This document shows, piece after piece, positions 27,177 through 35,927 of a stretch of 64,000 nt of DNA. The DNA is from Brucellaceae bacterium (GTDB lineage: Bacteria > Pseudomonadota > Alphaproteobacteria > Rhizobiales > Rhizobiaceae). The stretch is taken from the NCBI GenBank assembly GCA_020637775.1, contig JACKJV010000009.1, forward strand, positions 1 through 64,000, written 5' to 3'. The stretch's first letter is position 1; each line of letters begins with the position of its first letter. The position numbers were made by a program, and so were the translations under genes. Under the pieces are notes generated by a model, which did no database searches, was not told the origin of the DNA, and worked only from the letters and a program-made list of their open reading frames with translations.

Positions 27177-28790
27177 ATGTCAAAGGGATCCGATCAGCAA
27201 CTTATCGACCGCATTGCGCAGGAGGCGCGGCTGGGCCGCGTGTCGCGCCGCGAGTTCATGTCCTGGACGATGGCCGCCGGCCTGACTGCATCCACGGCCA
27301 GCGGCCTGTGGACGACCACGGCCCATGCCCAGGCGCCCAAGCGCGGCGGAACGTTCCGCTGGGGTGTTCATGACGGCAACACGTCCGATACCCACGATCC
27401 TGGCACCTATGTGACCCGCCAGATGATCTTCCTGGCGCATCAGTATCGTAGCTATCTGACGATGATCAATCCGGACAATTCGCTCGGACCGGATCTCGCC
27501 ACCGAATGGTCGGCGACGCCGGATGCCGCCGAATGGACCTTCAAGCTCAACGAGAATGCGACCTTCGCCAAGAGTGGCAACAAGGTTACGGCGAAGGATG
27601 TCGTGGCATCCATCAACCATCATCGCGGCGACAAGACGACGTCCGCGGCCAAGGCCCTGCTGACCGACGTGACCGACGTGAAGGCCGATGGCGATCATGC
27701 TGTCGTCGTCACCCTGGCGCGCGGCATTGCCGACCTGCCGTGGCTGATGACCGACTACCATCTGGCCATCTGCCCGGCCAATGACGACGGCACGATCGAC
27801 TGGCAGTCGGGCGACGGTTGCGGCCCCTACAAGATCGACAATGGCGAATTCGGCGTCAGCTGGTCGCTCAGCCGCAACGAAGGCTGGCACGGCGAGGGCG
27901 CCTATTTCGACAAGGTCGAGATGATTATCCTCAACGATCCGAATGCGCGCCAGACGGCGCTCGTCACCGGTGATGTGGACTGTATCTCGCTGGTGGAGCT
28001 CAAGACGCTGAGCCTTCTGGAGCGCAATCCGAACATCAAGGTGGACAATGTGCCCTCGGGCGCGGCGATCACCATGCCGATGTTCTGCGACACCGCGCCT
28101 TTCGACAATGTCGACGTGCGCAACGCGCTCAAGCTCGCCATGAACCGCGACGAGATCGTCGAGAAGATCGCGTTCGGCGCCGCCACCAAGGGCAACGATT
28201 TCCATCTGTCGCCCGTGCAGCCCTACTGGCCTGAAGACATCCCGCAGCGCGAGTACGATCCGGATCAGGCCAGGTCGCTTCTCAAGAAGGCCGGTGCGGA
28301 AAACCTCTCCGTCAGCCTCTCGACCGCCGACAGCGTCTTCTCCGGCGCCGTGGACATGTGCGTCCTTTATGCAGAGCAGGCCAAGCAGGCCGGCATCAAC
28401 ATCAAGGTCGTGCGTGAGCCCAACGATGGCTATTATTCCGACGTCTGGTTGAAGAAGCCGTTCACCGCCGTTTCCTGGGGCGCGCGTCCGACGCCGGATG
28501 TCATGTTCACGCTCGCCTACAGCAAGGATGCAGCCTGGAACGAGAGCCATTGGAAGAATCCCCGGTTCAACGAACTGCTGCTGATGGCCAAGTCGGAGCT
28601 GGACGATACGAAGCGCGCCGAGATGTACCACGAAATGTGCATGCTCATGCGTGACGATGGTGGAACGATCATTCCGTTCTTCAACAACTTCGTCTTCGCC
28701 CGCCGCTCCAACGTCATGCATGGCGACCAGCTGGCCGCAAGCTGGGCCTGTGACGGCGCACGCGCGCCGAGCCGCTGGTGGTTCAGCTGA
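27177..28790 (+). CDS. ABC transporter substrate-binding protein, SBP_bac_5 (peptide/opine) family
   Basis: A 537-residue periplasmic binding protein. The N-terminus has a twin-arginine signal (RVSRREFMSWTMAAGLTAS, cleavage near AHAQ), so it is probably exported folded through Tat. The mature protein begins with KRGGTFRWGV and holds family-5 features: SLGPDLATEWSATPD, KVTAKDVVASINHHR and the WLKKPFTAVSWGARPTPD region. ATG at 27177 has an ideal AAGGAGG. It is the first gene of an operon with two permeases and a fused ATPase. The ligand is unknown; since catabolic genes for homogentisate follow, an aromatic or peptide ligand is a guess. Confidence 0.93.
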   Translation: MSKGSDQQLIDRIAQEARLGRVSRREFMSWTMAAGLTASTASGLWTTTAHAQAPKRGGTFRWGVHDGNTSDTHDPGTYVTRQMIFLAHQYRSYLTMINPDNSLGPDLATEWSATPDAAEWTFKLNENATFAKSGNKVTAKDVVASINHHRGDKTTSAAKALLTDVTDVKADGDHAVVVTLARGIADLPWLMTDYHLAICPANDDGTIDWQSGDGCGPYKIDNGEFGVSWSLSRNEGWHGEGAYFDKVEMIILNDPNARQTALVTGDVDCISLVELKTLSLLERNPNIKVDNVPSGAAITMPMFCDTAPFDNVDVRNALKLAMNRDEIVEKIAFGAATKGNDFHLSPVQPYWPEDIPQREYDPDQARSLLKKAGAENLSVSLSTADSVFSGAVDMCVLYAEQAKQAGINIKVVREPNDGYYSDVWLKKPFTAVSWGARPTPDVMFTLAYSKDAAWNESHWKNPRFNELLLMAKSELDDTKRAEMYHEMCMLMRDDGGTIIPFFNNFVFARRSNVMHGDQLAASWACDGARAPSRWWFS

Positions 28791-28798
28791 CAATGACC

Positions 28799-28828
28799 CG
28801 CGGGCAGGGGGCATGCACCCCTGCCGCG
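28799..28828 (+). promoter_or_regulatory. Intra-operon hairpin after the binding-protein gene
   Basis: CGCGGGCAGGGG / CCCCTGCCGCG with a seven-base loop and one bulge, 8 bases after the stop. There is no T-tail, so it more likely protects the upstream message than terminates. Confidence 0.5.
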
Positions 28829-28981
28829 CAAGCCGATACGCCCTGGCCGCAACACGCGGCCGGGGCATTCCCGTGGCGGCCAAGCAGCCTGTGCCTTCGG
28901 GCGGCGGGCTTGCCGTGACGCAGGGAAAGGGGCAGTCTTTCCGGGGTTCACAACGCAATCCCAGTGAAAGTGGACACCGGA

Positions 28982-29001
28982 CCCGCGCCTGCAGGCGCGG
29001 G
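28982..29001. promoter_or_regulatory. Perfect 20-bp palindrome before the permease gene
   Basis: CCCGCGCCTG is followed directly by its reverse complement. It lies in the 281-bp gap between binding-protein and permease genes and may act as a hairpin or operator. Confidence 0.4.
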
Positions 29002-29071
29002 AAACAAGAAAATGGAGCGCCTGCCGGCCTGGCCTGGCAAGGGACGCTCCGGAAAGAAGGGACACTCGGTC

Positions 29072-30028
29072 ATGGGGGACATCGTATCTCTTGTCGCCAA
29101 GCGGCTCGGGCTCGGCCTGCTGACGCTTTTCGTTGTTTCAATCCTGATCTTCTTCGCCGTCGAACTGTTGCCCGGCGACATTGCCGAGGCGGTCCTGGGG
29201 CAGAGTGCGACACCTGAAACGGTCGCTGCGCTGCGCGAACAGATGGGGCTGAACCAGCCTGCGGTCGTGCGCTACCTGCAATGGCTCGGGGGAGCCGTGA
29301 CAGGAGATTTCGGCACATCGCTCGTCTCGGGAGAGCGCGTGAGCGCGGCCATCGGGCCACGTTTCATGAACACGCTTTTCCTGGCAACCTATGCGGCCGT
29401 CATCGCCGTACCGTTCGCCATCATTCTCGGCGTCATCGTCGCCCTGTGGCGCAACACGGCCTTTGACCGCGTCGCCAACGTGCTCACGCTGACGTCCATC
29501 TCGTCGCCGGAATTTTTCCTCGGCTACGTCCTCATCCTCTATCTGGCGGTGCGTACCAATGCATTCCCGGCCATCGCCAGCCTGCAACCGGGCATGAGCT
29601 TCATCGACATCCTGCACCGCACCTTCCTTCCGGCCCTGACCCTCGTTCTGGTGGTGACGGCGCACATGATGCGCATGACGCGTGCCGCCATCATCAACCT
29701 CCTGTCATCGCCCTATATCGAGATGGCAAGGCTGAAGGGCGCGCCGGCCTGGAAGGTGATCACGCACCACGCCTTGCCGAATGCCTGGGCGCCGATCATC
29801 AACGTCGTTGCCCTGAACCTGGCCTACCTGATCACCGGCGTCGTCCTGGTCGAGGTCGTGTTCGTCTATCCGGGCGTCGGCCAGCTTCTGGTCGATGCGG
29901 TCTCGAAGCGGGATTTCCCGGTTGTGCAGGCCTGCTGCCTGATCTTCGCCGCGACATTCATCCTGTTGAACCTGCTGGCGGATGTCGGGGCGATCCTGAC
30001 GAACCCCCGTCTGCGGCATCCGAAATAA
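29072..30028 (+). CDS. ABC transporter permease, DppB/OppB type
   Basis: A 318-residue inner-membrane permease with six predicted helices, of the first type in peptide/nickel transporters. It begins with the usual amphipathic VSLVAKRLGLGLLTLFVVSIL helix and a GD-rich periplasmic loop (LLPGDIAEAVLGQSATPE). The EAA loop that contacts the ATPase is EMARLKGAPAWKVITHHALPNAW. The frame is open to 28964, but the extra 36 residues are basic and low-complexity, and the family begins at this ATG. GAAGG lies 12 bases upstream. Partner of the downstream permease. Confidence 0.92.
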   Translation: MGDIVSLVAKRLGLGLLTLFVVSILIFFAVELLPGDIAEAVLGQSATPETVAALREQMGLNQPAVVRYLQWLGGAVTGDFGTSLVSGERVSAAIGPRFMNTLFLATYAAVIAVPFAIILGVIVALWRNTAFDRVANVLTLTSISSPEFFLGYVLILYLAVRTNAFPAIASLQPGMSFIDILHRTFLPALTLVLVVTAHMMRMTRAAIINLLSSPYIEMARLKGAPAWKVITHHALPNAWAPIINVVALNLAYLITGVVLVEVVFVYPGVGQLLVDAVSKRDFPVVQACCLIFAATFILLNLLADVGAILTNPRLRHPK

Positions 30029-30040
30029 GGGAGGGCAGCC

Positions 30041-31102
30041 ATGAACATGTTTGTCATCGGCTATTACAGCCTTCTCATCGCCGCATCCTGCGTCGCGGCC
30101 TATTACAAGCGGCGCGAACCGTTCCTGATCCTGTTCGGGCTGACGCTGATTTCCATCGTCGTCGGCATTGTCGGCGGCATCGGCGGCTTACGTGCCATCA
30201 CCATTGGTGTCGGCGCCCTGGCGCTGGCCGCGGGCATGGCCTACGCGTTCAAGGAATTCCTCGTCATCCTCACCCCTGAACGCATTTCGAAGGAATTGCG
30301 GACAGCACCGCTGACCGCCAGCTTCGGCATGTTCGTCATCTTCATCTATGCGGTTGCTGGGATTTTCGCCCCGGTCATCGCGCCCCATGGCGAGGCCGAA
30401 GTGATCGCATCTTCCTTCGCGCCGCCGGACCAGAACATGCTGCTCGGCGCCGACCAGCTCGGCCGCGACATGTTCAGCCGCATCATCTTCGGTGCGCGCA
30501 ACTCGGTCGGCCTGGCCCTCGTTGCAACCGGCCTTGCCTTCTTCATGGGCGCGCTGGCCGGCCTTCTGGCAGCCACCAGGGGTGGCTGGTTCGACCAGGT
30601 CATGGGCCGTGTTGCGGACATCGTGATGTCGGTGCCGTCGCTCATCTTCGCGCTGCTCATGCTGTCGATCTTCGGCACCAACCTGCTGGTGATCGTCATC
30701 GTCGTCGGCGTGATCTATTCGCCGCGCGTCTTCCGTCTCACCCGCGCCGTGGCCGGCAATGTCGTGGTCATGGACTATATCGAGGCGGCAAAGCTGCGCG
30801 GGGAGGGAACGTGGTATCTCATACGACGCGAAATCCTGCCCAATTCGACCGCACCGCTGATCGCCGAATTCGGCCTGGAATTCTGCTTCGTCTTCCTGCT
30901 GATCGCCGGCCTGTCCTTCCTCGGTCTCGGCATCCAGCCGCCGACCGCCGACTGGGGCTCCATGGTGCGCGAGAACGCAACGCTGATCTCGTTCGGTGAA
31001 ATCACGCCGCTCATCCCGGCCGCGGCCATCGCGCTGCTCACCGTCGCGGTGAACTTCGTGGTCGACTGGATGCTCTATCGCTCCTCCGGCTTGAAGGAAT
31101 GA
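30041..31102 (+). CDS. ABC transporter permease, DppC/OppC type, with extra N-terminal helices
   Basis: A 353-residue permease, about 50 residues longer than usual. The additional N-terminus (residues 1-75) supplies two or three hydrophobic helices (LLIAASCVAAYY, FLILFGLTLISIVVGIVGG) ahead of the canonical DppC start (GMFVIFIYAVAGIFAPVIAP). Family hallmarks follow: LLGADQLGRDMFSRIIFGARNS and the EAA loop YIEAAKLRGEGTWYLIRREILPN. ATG at 30041 follows GGGAGGGCAGCC, 12 bases after the previous stop. Together the two permeases form the pore. Confidence 0.92.
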   Translation: MNMFVIGYYSLLIAASCVAAYYKRREPFLILFGLTLISIVVGIVGGIGGLRAITIGVGALALAAGMAYAFKEFLVILTPERISKELRTAPLTASFGMFVIFIYAVAGIFAPVIAPHGEAEVIASSFAPPDQNMLLGADQLGRDMFSRIIFGARNSVGLALVATGLAFFMGALAGLLAATRGGWFDQVMGRVADIVMSVPSLIFALLMLSIFGTNLLVIVIVVGVIYSPRVFRLTRAVAGNVVVMDYIEAAKLRGEGTWYLIRREILPNSTAPLIAEFGLEFCFVFLLIAGLSFLGLGIQPPTADWGSMVRENATLISFGEITPLIPAAAIALLTVAVNFVVDWMLYRSSGLKE

Positions 31103-31106
31103 TCCA

Positions 31107-32765
31107 ATGGCAAGTGAAAAGAAAAAAGACGTCCTGCTGAAAATCCAGGATCTGCGCATCGAGGCCTATGCCGACGAGAAATGGTTCGAGATCGTCCACG
31201 GCGTCGACCTCACGCTCCATCGCGGCGAAGTTCTGGGCCTCATCGGCGAGTCGGGGGCGGGCAAGTCCACCATCGGGCTTGCCGCCATGGGCTTCGCACG
31301 CGATGGCTGCCGGATATCGGGTGGTTCCATCGAGTTCGATGGCATGGAATTGACCACGACGCCGAAATCGGCGCTGCGGGCCCTGCGCGGATCGCGCATT
31401 GCCTATGTGGCGCAGTCGGCGGCGGCATCCTTCAATCCGGCGCACAAGATCATCGACCAGCACACCGAAGCGCCGCTCCATTATCGCATCCAGAAACGCG
31501 TGGAAGCGCAAGAGGATGCGATGGAACTCTATGAGCGCCTGCGCCTGCCCAATCCCGGTGAGATCGGCTTCCGCTATCCGCACCAGGTGTCCGGCGGCCA
31601 GCTTCAACGGGCCATGACTGCCATGGCCATGGCTTGCCGCCCGGATCTCATCATCTTCGACGAGCCGACCACGGCGCTCGACGTGACGACCCAGATCGAG
31701 GTTCTGGCCGCCATTCGCGACATCGTGGACCAGTTCAACACCGCCGCGATCTACATCACTCACGATCTGGCGGTCGTTGCCCAGATGGCCGACACCATCA
31801 AGGTTCTGCTGAAGGGCGAGGAGGTCGAGGAGGCGCCGACCGCCGAGATGCTGGAAAACCCGCAGGAGGAATATACCAAGAGCCTGTGGGCGGTGCGCAG
31901 CTTCAAGCGCGAGCAGAAGGCGCGCCCGACCGATCCGAATGTCGCGCCGGTCATCTCCGTGCAGCATGTGGACGCCGCCTATGGCGACACCAAGGTGCTG
32001 GATGATGTTTCCTTCGATGTCTACGAGGGCATGACGGTAGCCGTGGTCGGCGAGTCGGGTTCCGGCAAGTCAACCACCGCACGCTGCATCACCGGCTTGT
32101 TGCCGCCGCTCAAGGGCCAGATCCTGTCTCGTGGCGAACCGCTGCCCCCCAGCTACAAGGACCGCACCAAGGACCAGTTGCGGCAGTGCCAGATGATCTA
32201 CCAGATGGCCGACACCGCACTCAATCCGAAGGTTCGCATCAGCGAGATCATCGGGCGCCCGGCGCAGTTCTACATGGGTCTGCAGGGCGGCGACCTGAAG
32301 AACCGCGTTGACGAATTGCTCGACCTGATCGAGCTGGAGCCGTCGAAATACTACAACCGTTACCCGACCGAACTGTCAGGTGGCCAGAAACAGCGGATCG
32401 GCATCGCCCGCGCCCTTGCGGCCGAGCCCTCGTTCATCATTTGCGACGAGGTGACGAGCGCGCTCGACCAGCTTGTCGCGGAGGGAATCCTCAAACTGCT
32501 CGACAAGCTCCAGCGCGAGTTGAACCTGTCTTACATGTTCATCACGCATGACCTGGCCACCGTCCGCTCGATCGCGGACGAGGTGGTGGTGATGCAGCAT
32601 GGCAAGGTCGTGGAGCAGGGGCCGAAGGACGAGATGTTCACGCCGCCGCATCATCCCTATACCGACCTGTTGCTGTCGTCGGTGCCTGAGATGGATCCGA
32701 ACTGGCTATCCACGCTGCTGGAAGAGCGCGGCGTCGATAATATCGGGGAAGCGGCGGATACCTGA
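31107..32765 (+). CDS. Fused double ABC ATPase, DppD-DppF type
   Basis: A 552-residue protein with two complete ATPase halves, so one polypeptide replaces the usual D and F subunits. First half: Walker A GESGAGKST, signature VSGGQLQRAM, Walker B LIIFDEPTTALD. Second half (from about residue 285): Walker A GESGSGKST, signature LSGGQKQRIGIARAL, Walker B FIICDEVTSALD. The C-terminal HHPYTDLLLSSVPEMDP is the oligopeptide/dipeptide transporter tail. It starts 4 bases after the permease stop and is the last gene before a terminator. Confidence 0.94.
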   Translation: MASEKKKDVLLKIQDLRIEAYADEKWFEIVHGVDLTLHRGEVLGLIGESGAGKSTIGLAAMGFARDGCRISGGSIEFDGMELTTTPKSALRALRGSRIAYVAQSAAASFNPAHKIIDQHTEAPLHYRIQKRVEAQEDAMELYERLRLPNPGEIGFRYPHQVSGGQLQRAMTAMAMACRPDLIIFDEPTTALDVTTQIEVLAAIRDIVDQFNTAAIYITHDLAVVAQMADTIKVLLKGEEVEEAPTAEMLENPQEEYTKSLWAVRSFKREQKARPTDPNVAPVISVQHVDAAYGDTKVLDDVSFDVYEGMTVAVVGESGSGKSTTARCITGLLPPLKGQILSRGEPLPPSYKDRTKDQLRQCQMIYQMADTALNPKVRISEIIGRPAQFYMGLQGGDLKNRVDELLDLIELEPSKYYNRYPTELSGGQKQRIGIARALAAEPSFIICDEVTSALDQLVAEGILKLLDKLQRELNLSYMFITHDLATVRSIADEVVVMQHGKVVEQGPKDEMFTPPHHPYTDLLLSSVPEMDPNWLSTLLEERGVDNIGEAADT

Positions 32766-32779
32766 GCGAAACGATGAGA

Positions 32780-32803
32780 CGGCGGGCCGGCGGCCCGCCG
32801 TTT
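32780..32803 (+). terminator. Terminator of the ABC transporter operon
   Basis: CGGCGGGCC-GGC-GGCCCGCCG followed by TTTC, 14 bases after the ATPase stop. It separates transporter and homogentisate genes into two transcripts. Confidence 0.8.
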
Positions 32804-32813
32804 CACCATGCAA

Positions 32814-32933
32814 TCACGTCATCGACATACCGGTCAGCACCATCGTGGCGACGATCGCCACGTAAATACCGGCCAGGGCATGCCAAGTTGCTGCGCGCGT
32901 GCTGATTTCGCGGATCCACTGGTCCCTGGTCAT
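32814..32933 (-). CDS. Possible small single-helix membrane protein
   Basis: A 39-residue frame: MTRDQWIREISTRAATWH, then a hydrophobic helix LAGIYVAIVATMVLTGMSM. The basic/aromatic N-terminus followed by one helix is typical of small membrane proteins. AGGTGCAG lies just before the ATG. It is not recognised, and the frame continues upstream without a better start, so it may be chance. Confidence 0.35.
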   Translation of the reverse strand: MTRDQWIREISTRAATWHALAGIYVAIVATMVLTGMSMT

Positions 32934-33186
32934 TTCTGCACCTGTTCGGTCAAGAGATTGTGCGTCCGGGTGCAATGCATCCGAACGCCTGATGTTCCTT
33001 ATGTAATCATCTCTCATTGTGCAGTGCGATACCATTTGCGTCATCGCATGTTCCATTTGTGCCGTTTCGCGACATTTTCCGGATCGGATCATGGTCAAAA
33101 GCGACGTCGCAAACGGCTGGCGCCGGCTCCCGGCTGCCCCCCGGCAAGGCGGATTTTCACCGCCCGGAATCGAGCCGCCCCTTGTT

Positions 33187-33217
33187 AGTTACAAAATAGA
33201 CTGTCACATACGTAACC
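33187..33217 (+). promoter_or_regulatory. 31-bp operator, copy 1 (MBL-fold/FAD/hmgA/fahA operon)
   Basis: Begins AGTTACAAAATAG and ends GTCACATACGTAACC: outer inverted arms GTTAC/GTAAC with an internal GTCACA half-site. 24 of 31 bases equal copy 2 at 38875-38905. It lies 60 bases before the start codon at 33277. Confidence 0.7.
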
Positions 33218-33276
33218 AACGAAAAGGTGGCTCAAGCTGCCTCAGATGCGATCACGCAAACAAGAGGGATGAAACG

Positions 33277-34227
33277 ATGGCAAAAGCCTTCGCGTCGCAG
33301 GGCGACACGTCAGAAAAAAAGATCAGTTTCACGGAAGTGGGCAAGGGGCTTTGGGCCTTCACCGCCGAGGGCGATCCCAATTCCGGTGTCATCATCGGTG
33401 ATGACAGCGTCATGATCGTCGAGGCGCAAGCCACGCCGCGCCTTGCCAACAAGGTGATTGAAAAGGTCCGCGAAGTGACCGACAAGCCGATCACCCATGT
33501 CGTGCTGACCCACTATCATGCGGTGCGCGTGCTTGGGGCGTCCGCTTTCGGTGCGCAGCAGATCATCATGTCGGATACCGCCCGCGCCATGGTGGTCGAG
33601 CGGGGCCAGGAAGACTGGGACAGCGAGTTCCAGCGCTTTCCACGGCTGTTCGAAGGCCATGAAAGCATTCCGGGCCTGACCTGGCCCACCACGACATTCT
33701 CCGATTCGATGACTGTCTATCTCGGCAATCGCCGCGTCGACATCATGCATCTCGGCCGCGCCCATACCGCCGGCGATGCGGTCATCCATGTGCCCGATGA
33801 AAACGTCATGTTCACCGGCGACATCGTGGAATACCACTCCGCCTGCTATTGCGGCGACGGACATTTCAATGACTGGGGCTTCACGCTGGATGCCATCAAG
33901 TCATTCGATGTGGACGCCATTGCGCCGGGCCGTGGCGATGCGCTGGTTGGCCGGGAGATGGTGGGAACCGCCATCGAGAACACACGCGACTTCGTGGAAA
34001 GCACCTACCGTCCGGCGGCCCGCGTTGCCGCGCGAGGCGGCTCCCTGAAGGAAGCCTGGGATGCGGTGCGCGCCGAATGCGATCCCAAGTTCGCAGACTA
34101 CGCCATCTATGAGCATTGCCTGCCGTTCAACGTCGCGCGCGCCTATGACGAGGCACGCGGCATCGACACGCCACGTATCTGGACGGCGGAGCGCGACGTG
34201 GAAATGTGGCAACAGTTGCAGGGTTGA
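33277..34227 (+). CDS. MBL-fold protein with altered metal motif
   Basis: A 316-residue metallo-beta-lactamase-fold protein, first gene of the homogentisate operon. The fold is clear (GVIIGDDSVMIVEAQATPR, HLGRAHTAGDAVIHVPDENVMFTGDIV). The usual THxHxDH metal motif, however, reads THYHAVRV: the Asp-His pair that binds the second zinc is Val-Arg. The downstream ligands (HTAGD, TGD) remain, so one metal or a modified site is likely. A long frame runs upstream to 33019, but ATG at 33277 follows AGAGGGATG and the operator lies in between. The biochemical role is unknown; a hydrolase or lactonase step of aromatic catabolism is inferred from context. Confidence 0.85.
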   Translation: MAKAFASQGDTSEKKISFTEVGKGLWAFTAEGDPNSGVIIGDDSVMIVEAQATPRLANKVIEKVREVTDKPITHVVLTHYHAVRVLGASAFGAQQIIMSDTARAMVVERGQEDWDSEFQRFPRLFEGHESIPGLTWPTTTFSDSMTVYLGNRRVDIMHLGRAHTAGDAVIHVPDENVMFTGDIVEYHSACYCGDGHFNDWGFTLDAIKSFDVDAIAPGRGDALVGREMVGTAIENTRDFVESTYRPAARVAARGGSLKEAWDAVRAECDPKFADYAIYEHCLPFNVARAYDEARGIDTPRIWTAERDVEMWQQLQG

Positions 34228-34308
34228 TCGCCGGAGGCGGGGAAGCAGACAGGGGTGCCTTGCGCCCGGTCCTTGCCCGCGCCGGTTGTTTCTGTCCGGG
34301 AGGAAGAG

Positions 34309-35916
34309 ATGAGCAGGATTTTCGAGACCCCCCTATATCCCTATACCCGCTCGTCGGATCAGGATGCGCCGCAACCCGTGCGTCATCCCGTCATCGTTGT
34401 CGGCGCGGGGCCCATTGGCCTGGCCGCGGCCATCGATCTGGCGCAACACAATGTTCCGGTTGTGGTGCTGGATGAGAACGACAAGGTGTCTTGGGGATCG
34501 CGCGCCATCTGCTTTGCCAAGCGTCCGCTGGAAATTCTCGACAGGCTGGGATGCGGCGACCCGATGGTGGACAAGGGCGTGACCTGGAACACGGGCAAGG
34601 TGTTCTTCGACGAGCGCCAGGTCTACGCCTTCGACCTTCTGCCGGAGGATGGCCACAAGCGGCCCGCCTTTATCAATTTGCAGCAATACCATTTCGAAAA
34701 GTACATGGTCGACAGGGTCTTCGCCCTGCAAGGCGAAGGCAGGCCGGTGGAAATTCGCGGCGGCTCGAAGGTGGCCTCGGTCGAGACGCTGGACGATGGC
34801 GTCCGGCTGACCGTGGAGACGCCGGACGGGCCGTATGTGCTGGAGGCCGATTGGCTGATTGCCTGCGACGGGGCCGGTTCGCCCATCCGCGCCATGATGG
34901 GCCTCGACTTTGTCGGCCGCGTCTTCGAGGATAATTTTCTCATCGCCGACGTCATCATGGAGGCCGATTTCCCGACCGAGCGCTGGTTCTGGTTCGATCC
35001 GCCCTTCAATCGGGGCCAGTCGGCGCTTCTGCACAAGCAGCCCGACGGTGTCTGGCGCATCGATCTCCAGCTTGGCTGGGACATCGACAAGGAAGAGGAA
35101 AAGAAACCGGAGAACGTCATTCCGCGCCTCAAGGCCATGCTTGGCGAGGATGCGAAATTCGAGCTGGAATGGGTCTCGATCTACACGTTCCAATGCCGCC
35201 GGATGGAAAAGTTCCGCCACGGCCACGTGATCTTCGCCGGTGACGCGGCCCATCAGGTGTCCCCCTTCGGCGCACGCGGAGCCAATTCCGGGCTGCAGGA
35301 CACGGACAACCTGATCTGGAAGCTGAAACTGGTGATGGACGGCATGGCGCCCGACAGCCTGCTCGACAGTTATGATGCCGAGCGCATTCACGGCGCCGAC
35401 GAGAATATCCTGAACTCCTCGCGCTCGACCGATTTCATCACGCCGAAATCGCAGGTCAGCACCATCTTCCGCAATGCCGTCCTCGACCTGTCGGAGCGCT
35501 ATGAATTCGCCCGGCCCCTGGTCAATTCCGGCCGCCTTTCGGTGCCCTGCACCTATGACGGCTCCCCGCTCAACGGACCGGATTGCGATTCCATGCCGAA
35601 GCGCACGCGCCCCGGTTCGCCAGCACCGGATGCACCGCTGCCCGACGGCGCCTGGCTGATCGACCGGCTGGGTGACGAATTCCGGATTCTCGCCATCGAT
35701 GCCGATGCACCGGAATCGCTGTGCGAAGGCGGCATTTGCGCCACGCGTCTGGCCTTGTCCGCGAAAGACAATCCCGCGCTCGCCGAACGCTACCTCGGTG
35801 CGGCCACATCGGCGGTGTATCTCATGCGGCCTGACCAGCATGTCGCCGCGCGCTGGGAGAGCTATGACGAAGCCGCCATGCGCGCCGCCATCAACAAGGC
35901 TGCCGGGCGGAGCTGA
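34309..35916 (+). CDS. FAD-dependent aromatic-ring hydroxylase (PheA/TfdB/MhpA-like)
   Basis: A 535-residue class A flavoprotein monooxygenase. FAD motif VVGAGPIGLAAAIDLAQ lies near residue 30, DG motif CDGAGSPIRAMMG mid-protein, and the GD motif GDAAHQVSPFGARGANSGLQD near residue 325, followed by a thioredoxin-like C-terminal domain. Such enzymes add one hydroxyl group to a phenolic ring using NAD(P)H and oxygen. Neighbouring hmgA and fahA suggest that the product is homogentisate or a close relative (for example from a hydroxyphenylacetate), which is inference. ATG at 34309 has GGGAGGAAGAG; the frame upstream of it is not supported. Confidence 0.9.
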   Translation: MSRIFETPLYPYTRSSDQDAPQPVRHPVIVVGAGPIGLAAAIDLAQHNVPVVVLDENDKVSWGSRAICFAKRPLEILDRLGCGDPMVDKGVTWNTGKVFFDERQVYAFDLLPEDGHKRPAFINLQQYHFEKYMVDRVFALQGEGRPVEIRGGSKVASVETLDDGVRLTVETPDGPYVLEADWLIACDGAGSPIRAMMGLDFVGRVFEDNFLIADVIMEADFPTERWFWFDPPFNRGQSALLHKQPDGVWRIDLQLGWDIDKEEEKKPENVIPRLKAMLGEDAKFELEWVSIYTFQCRRMEKFRHGHVIFAGDAAHQVSPFGARGANSGLQDTDNLIWKLKLVMDGMAPDSLLDSYDAERIHGADENILNSSRSTDFITPKSQVSTIFRNAVLDLSERYEFARPLVNSGRLSVPCTYDGSPLNGPDCDSMPKRTRPGSPAPDAPLPDGAWLIDRLGDEFRILAIDADAPESLCEGGICATRLALSAKDNPALAERYLGAATSAVYLMRPDQHVAARWESYDEAAMRAAINKAAGRS

Positions 35917-35927
35917 GGAGACGACCG

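Larger units (their letters stand above)
32766..33276. other. 511-bp region between transporter and catabolic operons
   Basis: It holds the transporter terminator (32780-32803), a possible 39-residue membrane protein on the minus strand (32814-32933), and the 31-bp operator of the catabolic operon (33187-33217). Nothing else is supported. Confidence 0.5.
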
